Below, piece after piece: positions 19,685 to 30,200 of a stretch of DNA of 64,000 bases (positions are counted from its first letter, which is position 1; each line of letters starts with the position of its first letter). The DNA is from Pseudomonas graminis (lineage in GTDB: Bacteria > Pseudomonadota > Gammaproteobacteria > Pseudomonadales > Pseudomonadaceae): the NCBI RefSeq assembly GCF_001705435.1, contig NZ_MDEN01000058.1, forward strand, positions 164,486 through 228,485. Direction: 5' to 3'. A program made the position numbers and the translations under genes. The notes beneath the pieces are model-generated. The model was not told the DNA's origin. It worked only from the letters and a program-made list of their open reading frames with translations, and ran no database searches.

Positions 19685-20879
19685 GCCGCGCCTCCCGCGA
19701 GATGGCCACGGCGCCGGCCAGCGGCAGCCAGAGCCATTCCCACACCAGATTGGGTGACCCAACGAAAGTGTGCAGCTCGACCGTCATCACCACGCCACCG
19801 GCGCAGAGGATCGCCAGCCAGAGCCGGGCGGTCTCCGAGGTCTTGCGCGCTCGCGCCAGACAAGCGCCGGCGTGCAGCATTGTCGCCAGCAGCAGCGCCA
19901 GACCGACGATGCCGAACTGGTAGAGCACCTCGAAATACAGGCCGTGGGTATTGCGTACGATTTGCCCGGTGGAAAGGTGAACTTCCCCCAGCGGCGTACC
20001 GGCGCCAACCCCGAACCACCAGTGCCCGGCCAGTCGCTCGAACACCGCCAGCCAGACTTCGTTGCGCCCCGTCACGCCGCGGGTCTGCACTTCGTACGCC
20101 AGCTCGCTGAAGCCGAATATGAGCACGAGCGCGATGACGATAGCCGCCGGGATGAGAATGTTGCGGCGCAGTTTGCCGCTGGTCATGGTGCCGAGCAGCA
20201 CCAGACCGCCGACCGATGAAGCCAGCCAGGCGCTGCGCGCGAACGTGAAGTAGATGTAGGTGGCAATAAGGGCGCAGCACAGCAACCAGAGAGCGATTTC
20301 GGCACGACGCCGTGAACGTAGCGTCAGCCAGACCCCGGCCAGCAGAAACAAGCCGTAGTTCATGCCGGCAACGATGGTGTTGCCGAAGTCGGCCACATCG
20401 GTCACGCCCGAGCCGGCCAGTGACATCTGCCGATAGCCCAGAACAAAGGCGCCGTGAATGGCGAGATTGAGCATCGAAAACCCGGCGAACAGGGCGACCA
20501 CCGCCACCGAGATCTTGAGGATTTTTTCCCAGTCGAAGGTGCCGCTCGCCCGTATCACGCCAACGCCGATGAAAAACACGAGAATGAGCAGAAGCCGACG
20601 CAGGGATTTCATGTCGTCGTCGGCCAGGAGGCTGTTGATCAGCATATAGGCGAACAGTAGCAGGACGGTATACGTCAGCGGACTGACTGAAAATGACCGC
20701 CGACTCAGCGCCGGCGCGGCGCAGAGCAAGGCAATGACCAGCGCCGCGCGAATGAACGCAGCCCAGGAACTTGACTCACCGGGCCACCAGAACGGCCCGA
20801 GAAATATGATCAGCATCACCACTGCAAGCAGTAAACCTGCAATGTACCCCGCACGTGCCGGCAAATTTTTTACAACCAT
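19671..20879 (-). CDS. waaL: O-antigen ligase WaaL
   Basis: The 402-residue protein has about ten to twelve hydrophobic helices. The WaaL/Wzy_C pattern is present: a large periplasmic loop with GVTGRNEVWLAVFERL, HWWFGVGAGTPLGE and NTHGLYFEVLYQFGIVGL, carrying conserved Arg and His residues. WaaL transfers O-polysaccharide from undecaprenyl diphosphate to lipid A-core at the periplasmic face. Its place between an LPS transferase and a GT4 gene, close to msbA, supports the ligase rather than a polymerase. Confidence 0.9.
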   Translation of the reverse strand: MVVKNLPARAGYIAGLLLAVVMLIIFLGPFWWPGESSSWAAFIRAALVIALLCAAPALSRRSFSVSPLTYTVLLLFAYMLINSLLADDDMKSLRRLLLILVFFIGVGVIRASGTFDWEKILKISVAVVALFAGFSMLNLAIHGAFVLGYRQMSLAGSGVTDVADFGNTIVAGMNYGLFLLAGVWLTLRSRRRAEIALWLLCCALIATYIYFTFARSAWLASSVGGLVLLGTMTSGKLRRNILIPAAIVIALVLIFGFSELAYEVQTRGVTGRNEVWLAVFERLAGHWWFGVGAGTPLGEVHLSTGQIVRNTHGLYFEVLYQFGIVGLALLLATMLHAGACLARARKTSETARLWLAILCAGGVVMTVELHTFVGSPNLVWEWLWLPLAGAVAISREARRAEG

Positions 20880-20957
20880 TCCAATCCATATCCTGTGCTA
20901 TGCAGCCGGGTGTTCATTGCTATCAGAGGCCAATGGCTGCCAGCGGTTCGAGTGAAA

Positions 20958-22088
20958 TCAGGTTTCCGAAGTGAGCGCGACGACTTGCGGCAGCTGCCAG
21001 AAAACCGCTTTTACCGCCTCGTCGCTGAAACGGTCGCGCAGCCGCTGCAGCATCGCATCCGCGCAGGACTGGCGCAGTTCGGCGTCCATCCGCGAAAGAT
21101 GTACCAGCCCTTGAGCCAACGGCTCGGCACCGCCCAGGGGGAACAGAATGCCCACGCCTTCGACGACTTCCTTCGCGCCGCCACAGGCTGTGGCCAGCAG
21201 CGGCACACCGGCCACCATGGCTTCGAGCAAGACCATGCCGAAGGGCTCGTGATCGGAACTCAGCGCGAATACGTCGAAGGCCTTGAAGTAGCGGCTGGCC
21301 TGGGTCACTTGCCCCGCCAGCATGACCTCGTGGCCGATGCCCAACTCGACTGCCAGGTGCTTGAGGTCTTGCTCCAGTCGGCCCTGACCGAGAATCACCA
21401 GCTGGCTGTCAGCGGGCAGGTCGGGCAACGCCTGGGCGAAACCGCGAAGGAGCGTCGACTGGTCCTTGTCAGGGTGCAGCCGACCGACATTGCCGACCAC
21501 CCACGCCTCCTGCGCCAGGCCCAATGCGTCGCGGGCCTCTTCGCGGGACAGCAGCGTAGCGCTGAGCTGATCGACATCGATGCGGTTGTAGAGGGTCTGG
21601 ATACGCTCGGCCGGCCACTTGGGGAGGCACTTGCGTATGTCATCGCGCACGGCATCAGACACGCCGAGCAGGCTCAAACGGGAGCGGAACAGGTTAGCCA
21701 GCACCTTGCGGCTGCGGCGGCGGTAATCACCAAACGCATGATGAACACCGATCACCGGCAAGCGAGTCGCGACGAGGGCGATGTAGGTCGGCTTGAAACG
21801 GTGGGTGATGCAAAACTGAAAACTGCGCGACGCCGCGATCTTGCGCAGATCGCGAATGGCTCCCACCTTCATGCCACCAATGGCTTTGGAGCTGTACTCC
21901 ATGAACAGCACTTCGTCCGACGCGCAGCTGGCTGCAACGTCGGCATCGGCGGCGCCGGTCAGGAATACCGTGGTGACCCGGTATCCCCTGCCCACGAACA
22001 GGCTGGCGTATTGACGGGCGCAGTCGAGGAACGGCCCGTCATAGCCGTGGCAGAACTGTAAAACATGACGCTCAGCTGAGCGTGTCAT
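20958..22088 (-). CDS. GT4 family glycosyltransferase (WapH-like)
   Basis: The 376-residue protein has the GT-B fold. The N-terminal domain begins RHVLQFCHGYDGPFLDCARQ. The C-terminal domain has VGNVGRLHPDKDQSTLLRGF, then LVILGQGRLEQDLK and the GT4 signature ALSSDHEPFGMVLLEAMVAG with EPFGxxxLE. Its place directly after the carbamoyltransferase is that of WapH, an outer-core glucosyltransferase of P. aeruginosa, but the sugar is inferred only from position. It overlaps the carbamoyltransferase stop by 17 bases. Confidence 0.85.
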   Translation of the reverse strand: MTRSAERHVLQFCHGYDGPFLDCARQYASLFVGRGYRVTTVFLTGAADADVAASCASDEVLFMEYSSKAIGGMKVGAIRDLRKIAASRSFQFCITHRFKPTYIALVATRLPVIGVHHAFGDYRRRSRKVLANLFRSRLSLLGVSDAVRDDIRKCLPKWPAERIQTLYNRIDVDQLSATLLSREEARDALGLAQEAWVVGNVGRLHPDKDQSTLLRGFAQALPDLPADSQLVILGQGRLEQDLKHLAVELGIGHEVMLAGQVTQASRYFKAFDVFALSSDHEPFGMVLLEAMVAGVPLLATACGGAKEVVEGVGILFPLGGAEPLAQGLVHLSRMDAELRQSCADAMLQRLRDRFSDEAVKAVFWQLPQVVALTSET

Positions 22089-23829
22089 GGGTGTCCACGC
22101 CGTCTTTGACCACCAGAATGTCTTCCATGATCAGGTACTCCAGATCCGAGCCAAAGAACATGTTCAGCGCGTCGGTCGGCGAGCAGATCATTGGCTCGCC
22201 GCGGCGGTTGAGCGACGTGTTGAGCGAGACACCGTTGCCGGTCAGGTCTTCGAGCGCCTTCATCATGTCGTAGTAACGCGGGTTGTACTCGCGCTTGAGC
22301 ACCTGGGCGCGGGACGTACCGTCTTCGTGGACGACTTCCGGCACACGGGTTTTCCACTCTTCCGCCACTTCGAAAGTGAAGGTCATGAACGGCGCCGGGT
22401 GATCGATCTTGATCATCTGCGGGGCGACGGTGTCGAGCATCGACGGGCAGAACGGCCTCCAGCGCTCGCGGAACTTGATCTGATGGTTGATGCGATCGGC
22501 CACGCCGGCGACGCTCGGGCAGCCGATGATCGAACGACCACCGAGGGCGCGTGGGCCGAACTCCATGCGGCCCTGGAACCAGGCCACCGGATTGCCCGCG
22601 ACCATGATCTTGGCGATGCGCTCGGGGGTGTTGTCGATCTGGCGCCAGGCCGGCTTGCTCGGGTGGCGGGCGCAGGCGGCGATAACGTCTTCGTTGCTGT
22701 AGGACGGGCCGAGGTAGACGTGTTCCATCTTCTCGACCGGCACGCCGCGAGCGTGGGAAACGTAGGCGGCAGCACCCACAGCAGTGCCGGCATCACCCGA
22801 CGCCGGCTGAACGAACAGCTCTTTGACGTCAGGGCGCGCGATGATCTTCTGGTTCAGTTTGACGTTCAGCGCACAGCCGCCAGCGAAGGCGAGCTTGCCG
22901 GTTTCCTTGAGGATGTCACCCAGATAGTGGTCGATCATCTGCAGCGACAGCTTCTCGAACAGCGCCTGCATGCTGGCGGCGTAATGGATGTACGGCTCGT
23001 CGGCGATATCGCCTTCGCGCTTGGGACCCAGCCACTCGATCAGTTTCGGCGAGAAGTAGAAGCCTTTGCCCTTCTCTTTGTAACGGCGCAGACCAATGAC
23101 GTTGGCGTATTCGGTGTTGATCACCAGTTCGCCGTTTTCAAAGGTGGCCAGACGGGAGAAATCGTATTTGGTCGCGTCGCCGTACGGCGCCATGCCCATG
23201 ACTTTGAATTCGCCGTCGAGCATCTCGAAACCGAGGAATTCGGTGATCGCGCCATACAGGCCGCCGAGGGAATCCGGGTCGAAGAATTCCTTGATCTTGT
23301 GGATCTTGCCGTTTTCGCCGTAGCCGAAGAAGGTGGTGGCGTACTCGCCCTTGCCGTCGATGCCGAGGATCGCGGTTTTCTCTTGGAAACCGGAGCAGTG
23401 ATAAGCGCTCGATGCGTGAGCCAGGTGGTGCTCGACGGGTTCGATCTTGATCTTTTTCGGATCGAAACCGAGTTGTTCCAGGCACCAGACGATCTTGTTG
23501 CGATAGCGCTTGTAGCGGCGGTTGCCCATCAGGATCGCGTCGAGTGCGCGGTCCGGGGCATACCAGTAGCGTTTGGCGTAGTGCCAGCGCGCTTCGCCGA
23601 ACAGGCTGATGGGCGCGAAAGGAATGGCGACGACGTCGACATCGGAAGGCTTGATGCCCGCTTGTTCGAGGCAGAACTTCGCTGATTCATAGGGCATGCG
23701 GTTCTTGGCATGCTTGTCGCGAACGAAACGCTCTTCTTCGGCCGCAGCAACCAGCTTGCCGTCGATGTACAGGGCTGCGGAAGGATCATGGCTAAGGGCG
23801 CCGGACAGGCCAAGGATCGTCAATGCCAC
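22072..23829 (-). CDS. Carbamoyltransferase of the NodU/CmcH family (LPS core heptose carbamoylation)
   Basis: The 585-residue protein has the N-terminal Kae1-like domain with metal-binding histidines in [13 protein letters not shown] and the early [15 protein letters not shown]. The C-terminal YrdC-like part contains [23 protein letters not shown] and [13 protein letters not shown]. In Pseudomonas, the homologue in this locus is thought to carbamoylate inner-core heptose II. The gene begins with GTG at 23829, with AAGAGG about ten bases before it. It is followed with a 17-base overlap by the GT4 gene. Its promoter region was displaced from the rest of the locus by the large rightward gene at 24.2-30.3 kb. 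Confidence 0.93.
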   Translation of the reverse strand: MALTILGLSGALSHDPSAALYIDGKLVAAAEEERFVRDKHAKNRMPYESAKFCLEQAGIKPSDVDVVAIPFAPISLFGEARWHYAKRYWYAPDRALDAILMGNRRYKRYRNKIVWCLEQLGFDPKKIKIEPVEHHLAHASSAYHCSGFQEKTAILGIDGKGEYATTFFGYGENGKIHKIKEFFDPDSLGGLYGAITEFLGFEMLDGEFKVMGMAPYGDATKYDFSRLATFENGELVINTEYANVIGLRRYKEKGKGFYFSPKLIEWLGPKREGDIADEPYIHYAASMQALFEKLSLQMIDHYLGDILKETGKLAFAGGCALNVKLNQKIIARPDVKELFVQPASGDAGTAVGAAAYVSHARGVPVEKMEHVYLGPSYSNEDVIAACARHPSKPAWRQIDNTPERIAKIMVAGNPVAWFQGRMEFGPRALGGRSIIGCPSVAGVADRINHQIKFRERWRPFCPSMLDTVAPQMIKIDHPAPFMTFTFEVAEEWKTRVPEVVHEDGTSRAQVLKREYNPRYYDMMKALEDLTGNGVSLNTSLNRRGEPMICSPTDALNMFFGSDLEYLIMEDILVVKDGVDTHDTLS

Positions 23830-23981
23830 TAGGGTCTAGCCTCTTAAGTCTGCATGCAGGCATCACGCGCCTGACAAATAAGGTGTGTCTGGCGCCACGG
23901 CGGCAGACAGCTAAAGGGCGGGATTATAGCGTAATGGCTCTGGAAGTGGTCGCAGGGAATGAAGTGCCGCGCGATGCATGC

Positions 23982-24074
23982 GTAGGACCGGCTTTAGCCG
24001 GGAAGAGGCCCGCATTGACACCCTCGATTCTGCGGTGTGACACCCGACGCCTTCCCGGCTGGAGGCGGGCCTAC
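23982..24074. repeat. REPIN (inverted REP pair)
   Basis: An arm at 23982-24006 reads GTAGGACCGGCTTTAGCC and on; it is answered by the inverted arm at 24051-24074 (CTTCCCGGCTGGAGG and on, ending CCTAC). It belongs to the same family as the REPINs around the RAYT gene at 49.6 kb. It lies in the 378-base gap between the carbamoyltransferase and the toxin-like gene; I see no gene in that gap. Confidence 0.85.
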
Positions 24075-24207
24075 AGGTTCGCTCCTCATCCCGTGCGTTA
24101 ACTATTTAGCACCACGCGCTCCGGCGTTCTGATTGATTGATCGCTCGACGAATCATCGGGCTCTCGCCCGGCTCGCGCCTGCCATTTTGCGCGGAGCTCA
24201 CTCAGGA

Positions 24208-27200
24208 ATGCTTAACGCCATGGAAACATTTTCACCCAACCCGCCGGCGCTGGATCGGCTAACGACGCTGGCCACCGTACTCGACGCCGAGCTCCAGCAT
24301 CTTCCGGATGCAGAGGCTTGCCTCAATACCCTGCCCCAGCCACTGAGCGCGGCGCACCAAAGGTTGTTGCTCTCGGCCATCGAGCGCTTTTGGGCCCACG
24401 CCAGCGCCCGTGACATTTCGCGCCGCGAGCTGTTCGTGACTTGCATCGAATTAACCCTGCGTGATGACCTGCTGCTGAACATCGAAGAAGGCGAACTGCA
24501 CCGCGACTATGCGCGCTGCCTGCCAGGCATGGAGGCTCGGGAGCATGTCGTGTTCAGCGCACTTGAGCTCCAGCTCGATGCACAGCGCAGCATCGAATTC
24601 GCCGGAGCGATCGTTGCGACCGCCCAACCGGGGCACACGCTGCTCTGGTTGCCCGGACAAGCCGTCGAATGCTTCGTGTCGAACGAAGCATTGCGCCAAG
24701 AGCTCGCCCGTCGAACCAACCACCCACTTCTGCGGTTGCCCCTCCTGCGCCTGATGCAAGACAGCACGCGCGACGCCTGGCTCGAGATCTCATCCGGGGG
24801 CGATGTCTTTCTGGAACCGGCCCAGCCTTCGGACTTTCAACTGAAGCCCATCAAGGGCTCGCCCTACGACCATGCCTTTGATCGCCTGCTGGCCAGGCAG
24901 CGTGTGGACATTGACGCGCTGTTCGCGACCGCCCACAACCTGTCGCATCAAACCCTTCAGGCCCGACTTGAAGACTTGCTCCACCAGCCGAAATCCTGGG
25001 GCCCCGACGGCGCCATTGCCGCCGCAGAGGAACGCCGCGCCCACCGCGATCAACGCCGCGCACGCCCCGGCTGGCTGGAAATGGCCAGCACCGAGCAGCG
25101 GGAGCGTTACGCCTCGGGCCTGATGAATTACGAGCGCGCGCGCAGCGTGTTGATGAGCGTCATGGACGGTGCCGCGTCCCCGGAGCAGTTCGCACGCAGC
25201 CGTCTGCGCGCGCGACTGGCCAATGACTTGGGTATCGACGTCAATCCTGACGACATCCTGATCAGCACCCAACGAACGCTCCCCATCACCGGTACACCCT
25301 TCACAGCCAGCCGTACGCTGACGAAGCTGGCGCTTTACGGCCTGCACCCGGGCGATGCAACGCCAGGTTCGGCATTCCAGATGAGCACCCGCCTGACCCG
25401 CAACGGCCAGCCGCTTGAGCCTGAATACAGTGCCCTGACGCCGGCCTACCTCGCCGACGTCGTCAACGAGCAGGACCTGCGGATCCGATTCGGGCCCGCG
25501 CAACGCGAATCCCTCGGCTCGCCGACCACCCAGCGTCTGATGGCCGAGGCCATGCATCATCAACTCATCGCCCAAGCCCGCGGTGCGGAGTTGCAAGGGC
25601 ACATTCAGCCCTCCGATCTGGCCCTCATCGAGGCACTGAATCCGGACACCGTCGCGCCGAGAAACCCCGCAGTGGCCGTTCAGCAGATCAAGCTGAATGT
25701 GCACGATACCCTGAGCAGCGTGCTGCTGTTGCGTACGCTCGATGCCTCGGGGCAGTCGGACGGGTTGCTGATGTTTACCCCGGACAGCCCACTGCCTCGG
25801 CAGTTTTACCGCTTCGAGAACGAACGCCAATTGCTGGGCGAACTCGTGAGCTGGAGTCGGTCCGCAGATCTGAGTCGATTCTTGCTGGAGCAGATCACCG
25901 TCGGCAGACGCGAAGCCCTGGAAGACCAGTTGCGCGACTTGAGCGAAAAACCGGCGCCGGCTCAGGACTGGATCAGCTACGCGACCCTGCCCGATTACAA
26001 CGCCGGTTTGCGCGCACTGGTGTCGGCACGGGTAAAGGTGAAACTGTCCGAACAACGGCTGCACACGCCTGACTGGTTCCTGCGAGCCTCCGCCGAACAC
26101 CGCAGGCAACTGGTAGCACTGGAAGATGCGATTGTGGGTGCAGGTGAAATCTATCAGGCCGCTCCGCACACGCAGGTGACCGAGTTCGACGCCTACGCCC
26201 ATCAGACAGCCACCCGCAAGATCAACGAGCTACTTGGTCTGCCGCCCGCCACGGTGGACCCTGACCGAATCATCATTCATACGCCCCGCGAAACCCTGTC
26301 CTACACCCAGATGCTGCGCGACGGTTACGACGACACGCTTGGGCTGCTCAAGGCGTCTGCCGACACCACCGCCACCTTCAGCGGCCCCGAGGGCATCGAC
26401 CTTACGCCACTGAGTCCGGAGAAAGTCGCCGGTTCGGTTCGTGGCCAGTGGTTGTCCGATCAGTACATCACGATGATTCGTCAGCAGCTGCTGGCGCCCG
26501 ACAGCGAGGGTTATGACTGGCGCCGTCAACACAGCCTGGTGCTGATACAGCTGCAAATGCGCGCTGACGCGCTGCGCAGTTTTCTCCAGGGACACATCGA
26601 CGCTTCACAACTGCGCTGGCTTAGCACTTCCATTCTCAACATGCATCAGGGCAGCCCCGCGGAGCGCCTGCACTACCCCGTCTACCCACTGAAGTTGAAT
26701 GTGGACGTGATGGGCGTCGCCTCACGCGCCGAGACCATTCAAGGCTGTTTCCTGCTAACACCGCCCGAGGCGAGCACGCTGGGGCAGGTAACGCTGTATA
26801 CGCCTCAGGCGCCCGATGGCCGCGCCTTCCGACTGCTAAGTACTTTCAGCAACACCCTGCTGAGCCCGGGCATGGGCGACTACTACTTGAAGCGCGCCCG
26901 TGTGAAGGCCGGGATGCCGCTGGCATTTGCCCTGGCTGAACTGAAGAAAGGCGGCGGTCACAAACCTGCGTTGCCGAGCAAGCCGTTCAGCAACCTCCAC
27001 GAGGTGTGCTTCAACCACGTCATCGAGCGCAAGATCCGCGATGTCGAGGACACCACGACCGGTCGTGCCGACATGCTCTGCCGACAGGTCTGGAGCAGCC
27101 TGGAGCTGATCGCGACCGCAGTGACCTTGCCCTTCCCCCCTGCCAGCTTTGCCGTCGGCATGGTCATCGCGGGCGCTGACGGCTATCGCGCACTGCAAGC

Positions 27201-30200
27201 CCTCGACGAGCGGGATCACGCGACCGCCAGCTTCTACGTGCTCAGCGCCTGGCTGAACACGGCGGGCGCTGCGGGTGATCTGCACTCGGGAATGAAAGGA
27301 TTGGGCGGCGTGCTCAAAGACCTGACCGACCAAAATGCGGGCGGCAGGTATGCCCGGTCGGTTGCCCATGCCACCGATGAGACGCTGCAACCGATCGTGG
27401 TGGAGAACGAACTCTTCTGGGCCCCGCCACAATCTGCCAACCGCCACGTTCCGCTCCACAGAACCCGCGCGCTGATCCCCGAAACGCTTCAGCCCACCGG
27501 GCGTTATGCGCAAACCGATGTGACAGGTGTGTGGAGAGCCTTGCAGCAGGACAACCCGCCGGTGCGCGCCGCAGACACACTCGTCCATCCGCTTCACGCC
27601 GTTGAGGTCTCTCTGGCGGACGCCGTGCCTCTGACCCGTCCGCACGGGCAGGGTGTCAGCGTCGTTCGCGGGAATTGCTACATTTCCCTGCAGGGCCAGA
27701 CCTACCAGGTCCAGTACGACGCCCGGCTCGCCATTTGGCAGATCGTCGATCCGCGTAACCCGTTCGCCTTCTTTGGCCGCCAAACGGTGCGCCTCAACAG
27801 CCAGGGGCACTGGCAACTGCTTGAGCCAGCGCGGTTGCGCGGCGGCGTTCTGCCTTCATTCCGCCGACTGGACGAAACCCCGGCGGGCCCCTCCACGGCG
27901 GTGGGTGACTTGAGCGATTACGAAATGCCGGAATCGCTGCAGCCCTACGTCTTCGGCATCGTCAGCCCAAAGCAGGCTGAACACTTTGAAGAAGGCCCGT
28001 TTGGTCTGCATGAATTTTTCGACGACATTTTCCAGGGCGGTCGCTCGACCTACAGGACCCTGCGCCAGAATCTGTACCGCGATGCGAAAGCGTTCTTCGA
28101 GCAGCCGCCCCTCCCGGGCAAACCCGAGCTGCCAGTGCTGGCAGATGGCGTGACGACCCAGGGCTTCTTTGATGCAGTACTTGAGAAATCGAGCGGCCTG
28201 GTGATTGGTGAGGCACCGACGTCCATCGCCAGCAAGCAACTGCTGATCGACAACATGCCGTTGCTGGCAGAGCGCAAAGTCGAGGTGCTGTACATCGAGC
28301 ATCTGCAGACCGACCAGCACACGCACAAGCTGCAGAAATACAAAGCGCTCGGCAGCAAGACGCGCAGCGGCTCCCACATGCTCAAGCATTATCTGGAGAC
28401 CGTGAATGAGGGCGCACTCAAGAACGGCAGCGACCGATACGACTACTACCATCTGATCAAAGCGGCCCATCGAAACGGCATCGACGTTCGGCCGTTCAGC
28501 TCCTCGGTCAGCTATGACTACGCCGATAACGAAGTGGCGTCCGCTGCTGGTGACGCCCTTGCGCCGCAAAAGATGGCGGTTTTCTTTGGTCACAAAGTGA
28601 TCAGTGGCGACGTGCAGACGCATCCTGGCAGGCGCTGGATCGCGCTGCTCGACCACCGCACCGCCAACACCTGGCAGCAACAGCCGGGTATCAGTGAACT
28701 GCAAGGGGTACTCAGCGTGCGCGTCGAAGACGTACCGGTGGGCACACCACCCCAGATATCCCTGGACAGCGATGCCGTTATCAGCAGCGCTGCCTCGCGC
28801 GCAGATTTCAAAGTGCAGATCGGCAACCCGACTGTCCACAACGTGGCCGGCGCATCGTCGCCCGACAGTCCGGCCGGCACGTCACTGGACGACGCGCTTT
28901 ACAGCTTTTTCGAACGACGCTCGCCCATGGAGTGGGGCCTGGACCCTAACCGCCGCGCCATCGTTTCCCATCGCAGAAGCGAGGTAAACCCGTACATCGG
29001 CGAGCACGGCTTTGAATGGAATCCGGCCGGTTACTGGACCCGCGCCGAGGCGGCGAACTGGAGCAGCGACTATCCTCTGGGCGCCATTCAGCAGTCACTG
29101 ATCGATGACCGCTATCAACTGCCTGGCGACATGCAGAGCATCTTCCATGACCTTGCTCACTTCCGTCACAGAGGCCTGAATCCTGATTACTCTTTCATCG
29201 AAAGTCATTTGATCGAGGTGCGTGAACGGTTCTTCGAATTGGCGAATACGCTGCAAAAAGACGCGCGCTCGGTGCTCAACCTCGCCCTGCCTGAACGCGT
29301 GATGTTGCCTGAAGTAAAAGCCGACACGCCGTTAAGCATGTTCATCGAAGAGTTGTACGAGAACACGTCCGGCGTGGTCATCGGGGAATCCCATTCGGCA
29401 CGCGCCAGCAAGCGCTTCATCCTCGACAACATGGAACATCTGGCGCGCCAGGACGTGCGCACGCTGTACATGGAGCACCTGTTGACCGACCTCCACCAAG
29501 CCGATCTTGATCGCTTCGCTGAAACCGGGCTGATGAGCAAACGTCTGCTGCACGACCTCAAGCGCATGGACAGAACATTTCTGACAGACCCGACTGGCGC
29601 TTACTCATTTGAGAACCTGGTGATTCAGGCCAAGCGGCACGGCATTGAAATCCGTGCCATCGACTGCACCGCCAGCTACTTCATCCGCCATTTGCCGAGC
29701 AGCTCCAACACCACGCGCCAACAGGTGCTCAGCTATTTTGCGTCTCGTACGATACGCAAGCACCAGCAGGTGATGGGGCCTCACAAGTGGATTGCCCTGG
29801 TGGGTGAAAGCCATGCCAACACGTTCAAGAACAGCGTGCCGGGCATCGCTGAACTGGAGCAAGGGATTGGCGTGCGGGTGATGGACGTGGCCCCGGGCAA
29901 GGCGCGCGGCATCATGATCGATCCGGGTGAACAGGTCGCTGCGGGGCTGGGACACGAGCCGGTGCTGGTGAAGAATGACTTCCGCGTGGAGATCGAACTG
30001 CCCGCGCGACCTCAACTCGCGACCCCGGTGGGCGGCAGATTGCACAGTCCAGGCATGTTCCTGCTCGACGAATCCGTGGCCTTGCGGCCAACGATCGTGC
30101 ATCGCTCAAGGGACCGCACGCTCAAGCACACGCCGGTGCGCTTCAATACCGCGGGCAAAGCCTACGTCGAGCGCGAGTCATGGCCGCAGGTCAATCGTCA

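Noticed and set aside
22087..23685. 532-residue open frame opposite the carbamoyltransferase
   Set aside because: It is rich in Arg/His/Val/Asp as expected of complement frames; the minus strand encodes a clear NodU/CmcH protein.
24133..24207. TTG at 24133 as start of the toxin-like protein
   Set aside because: No ribosome binding site precedes it; ATGs at 24208 and 24220 have GGAG/AGGA upstream.
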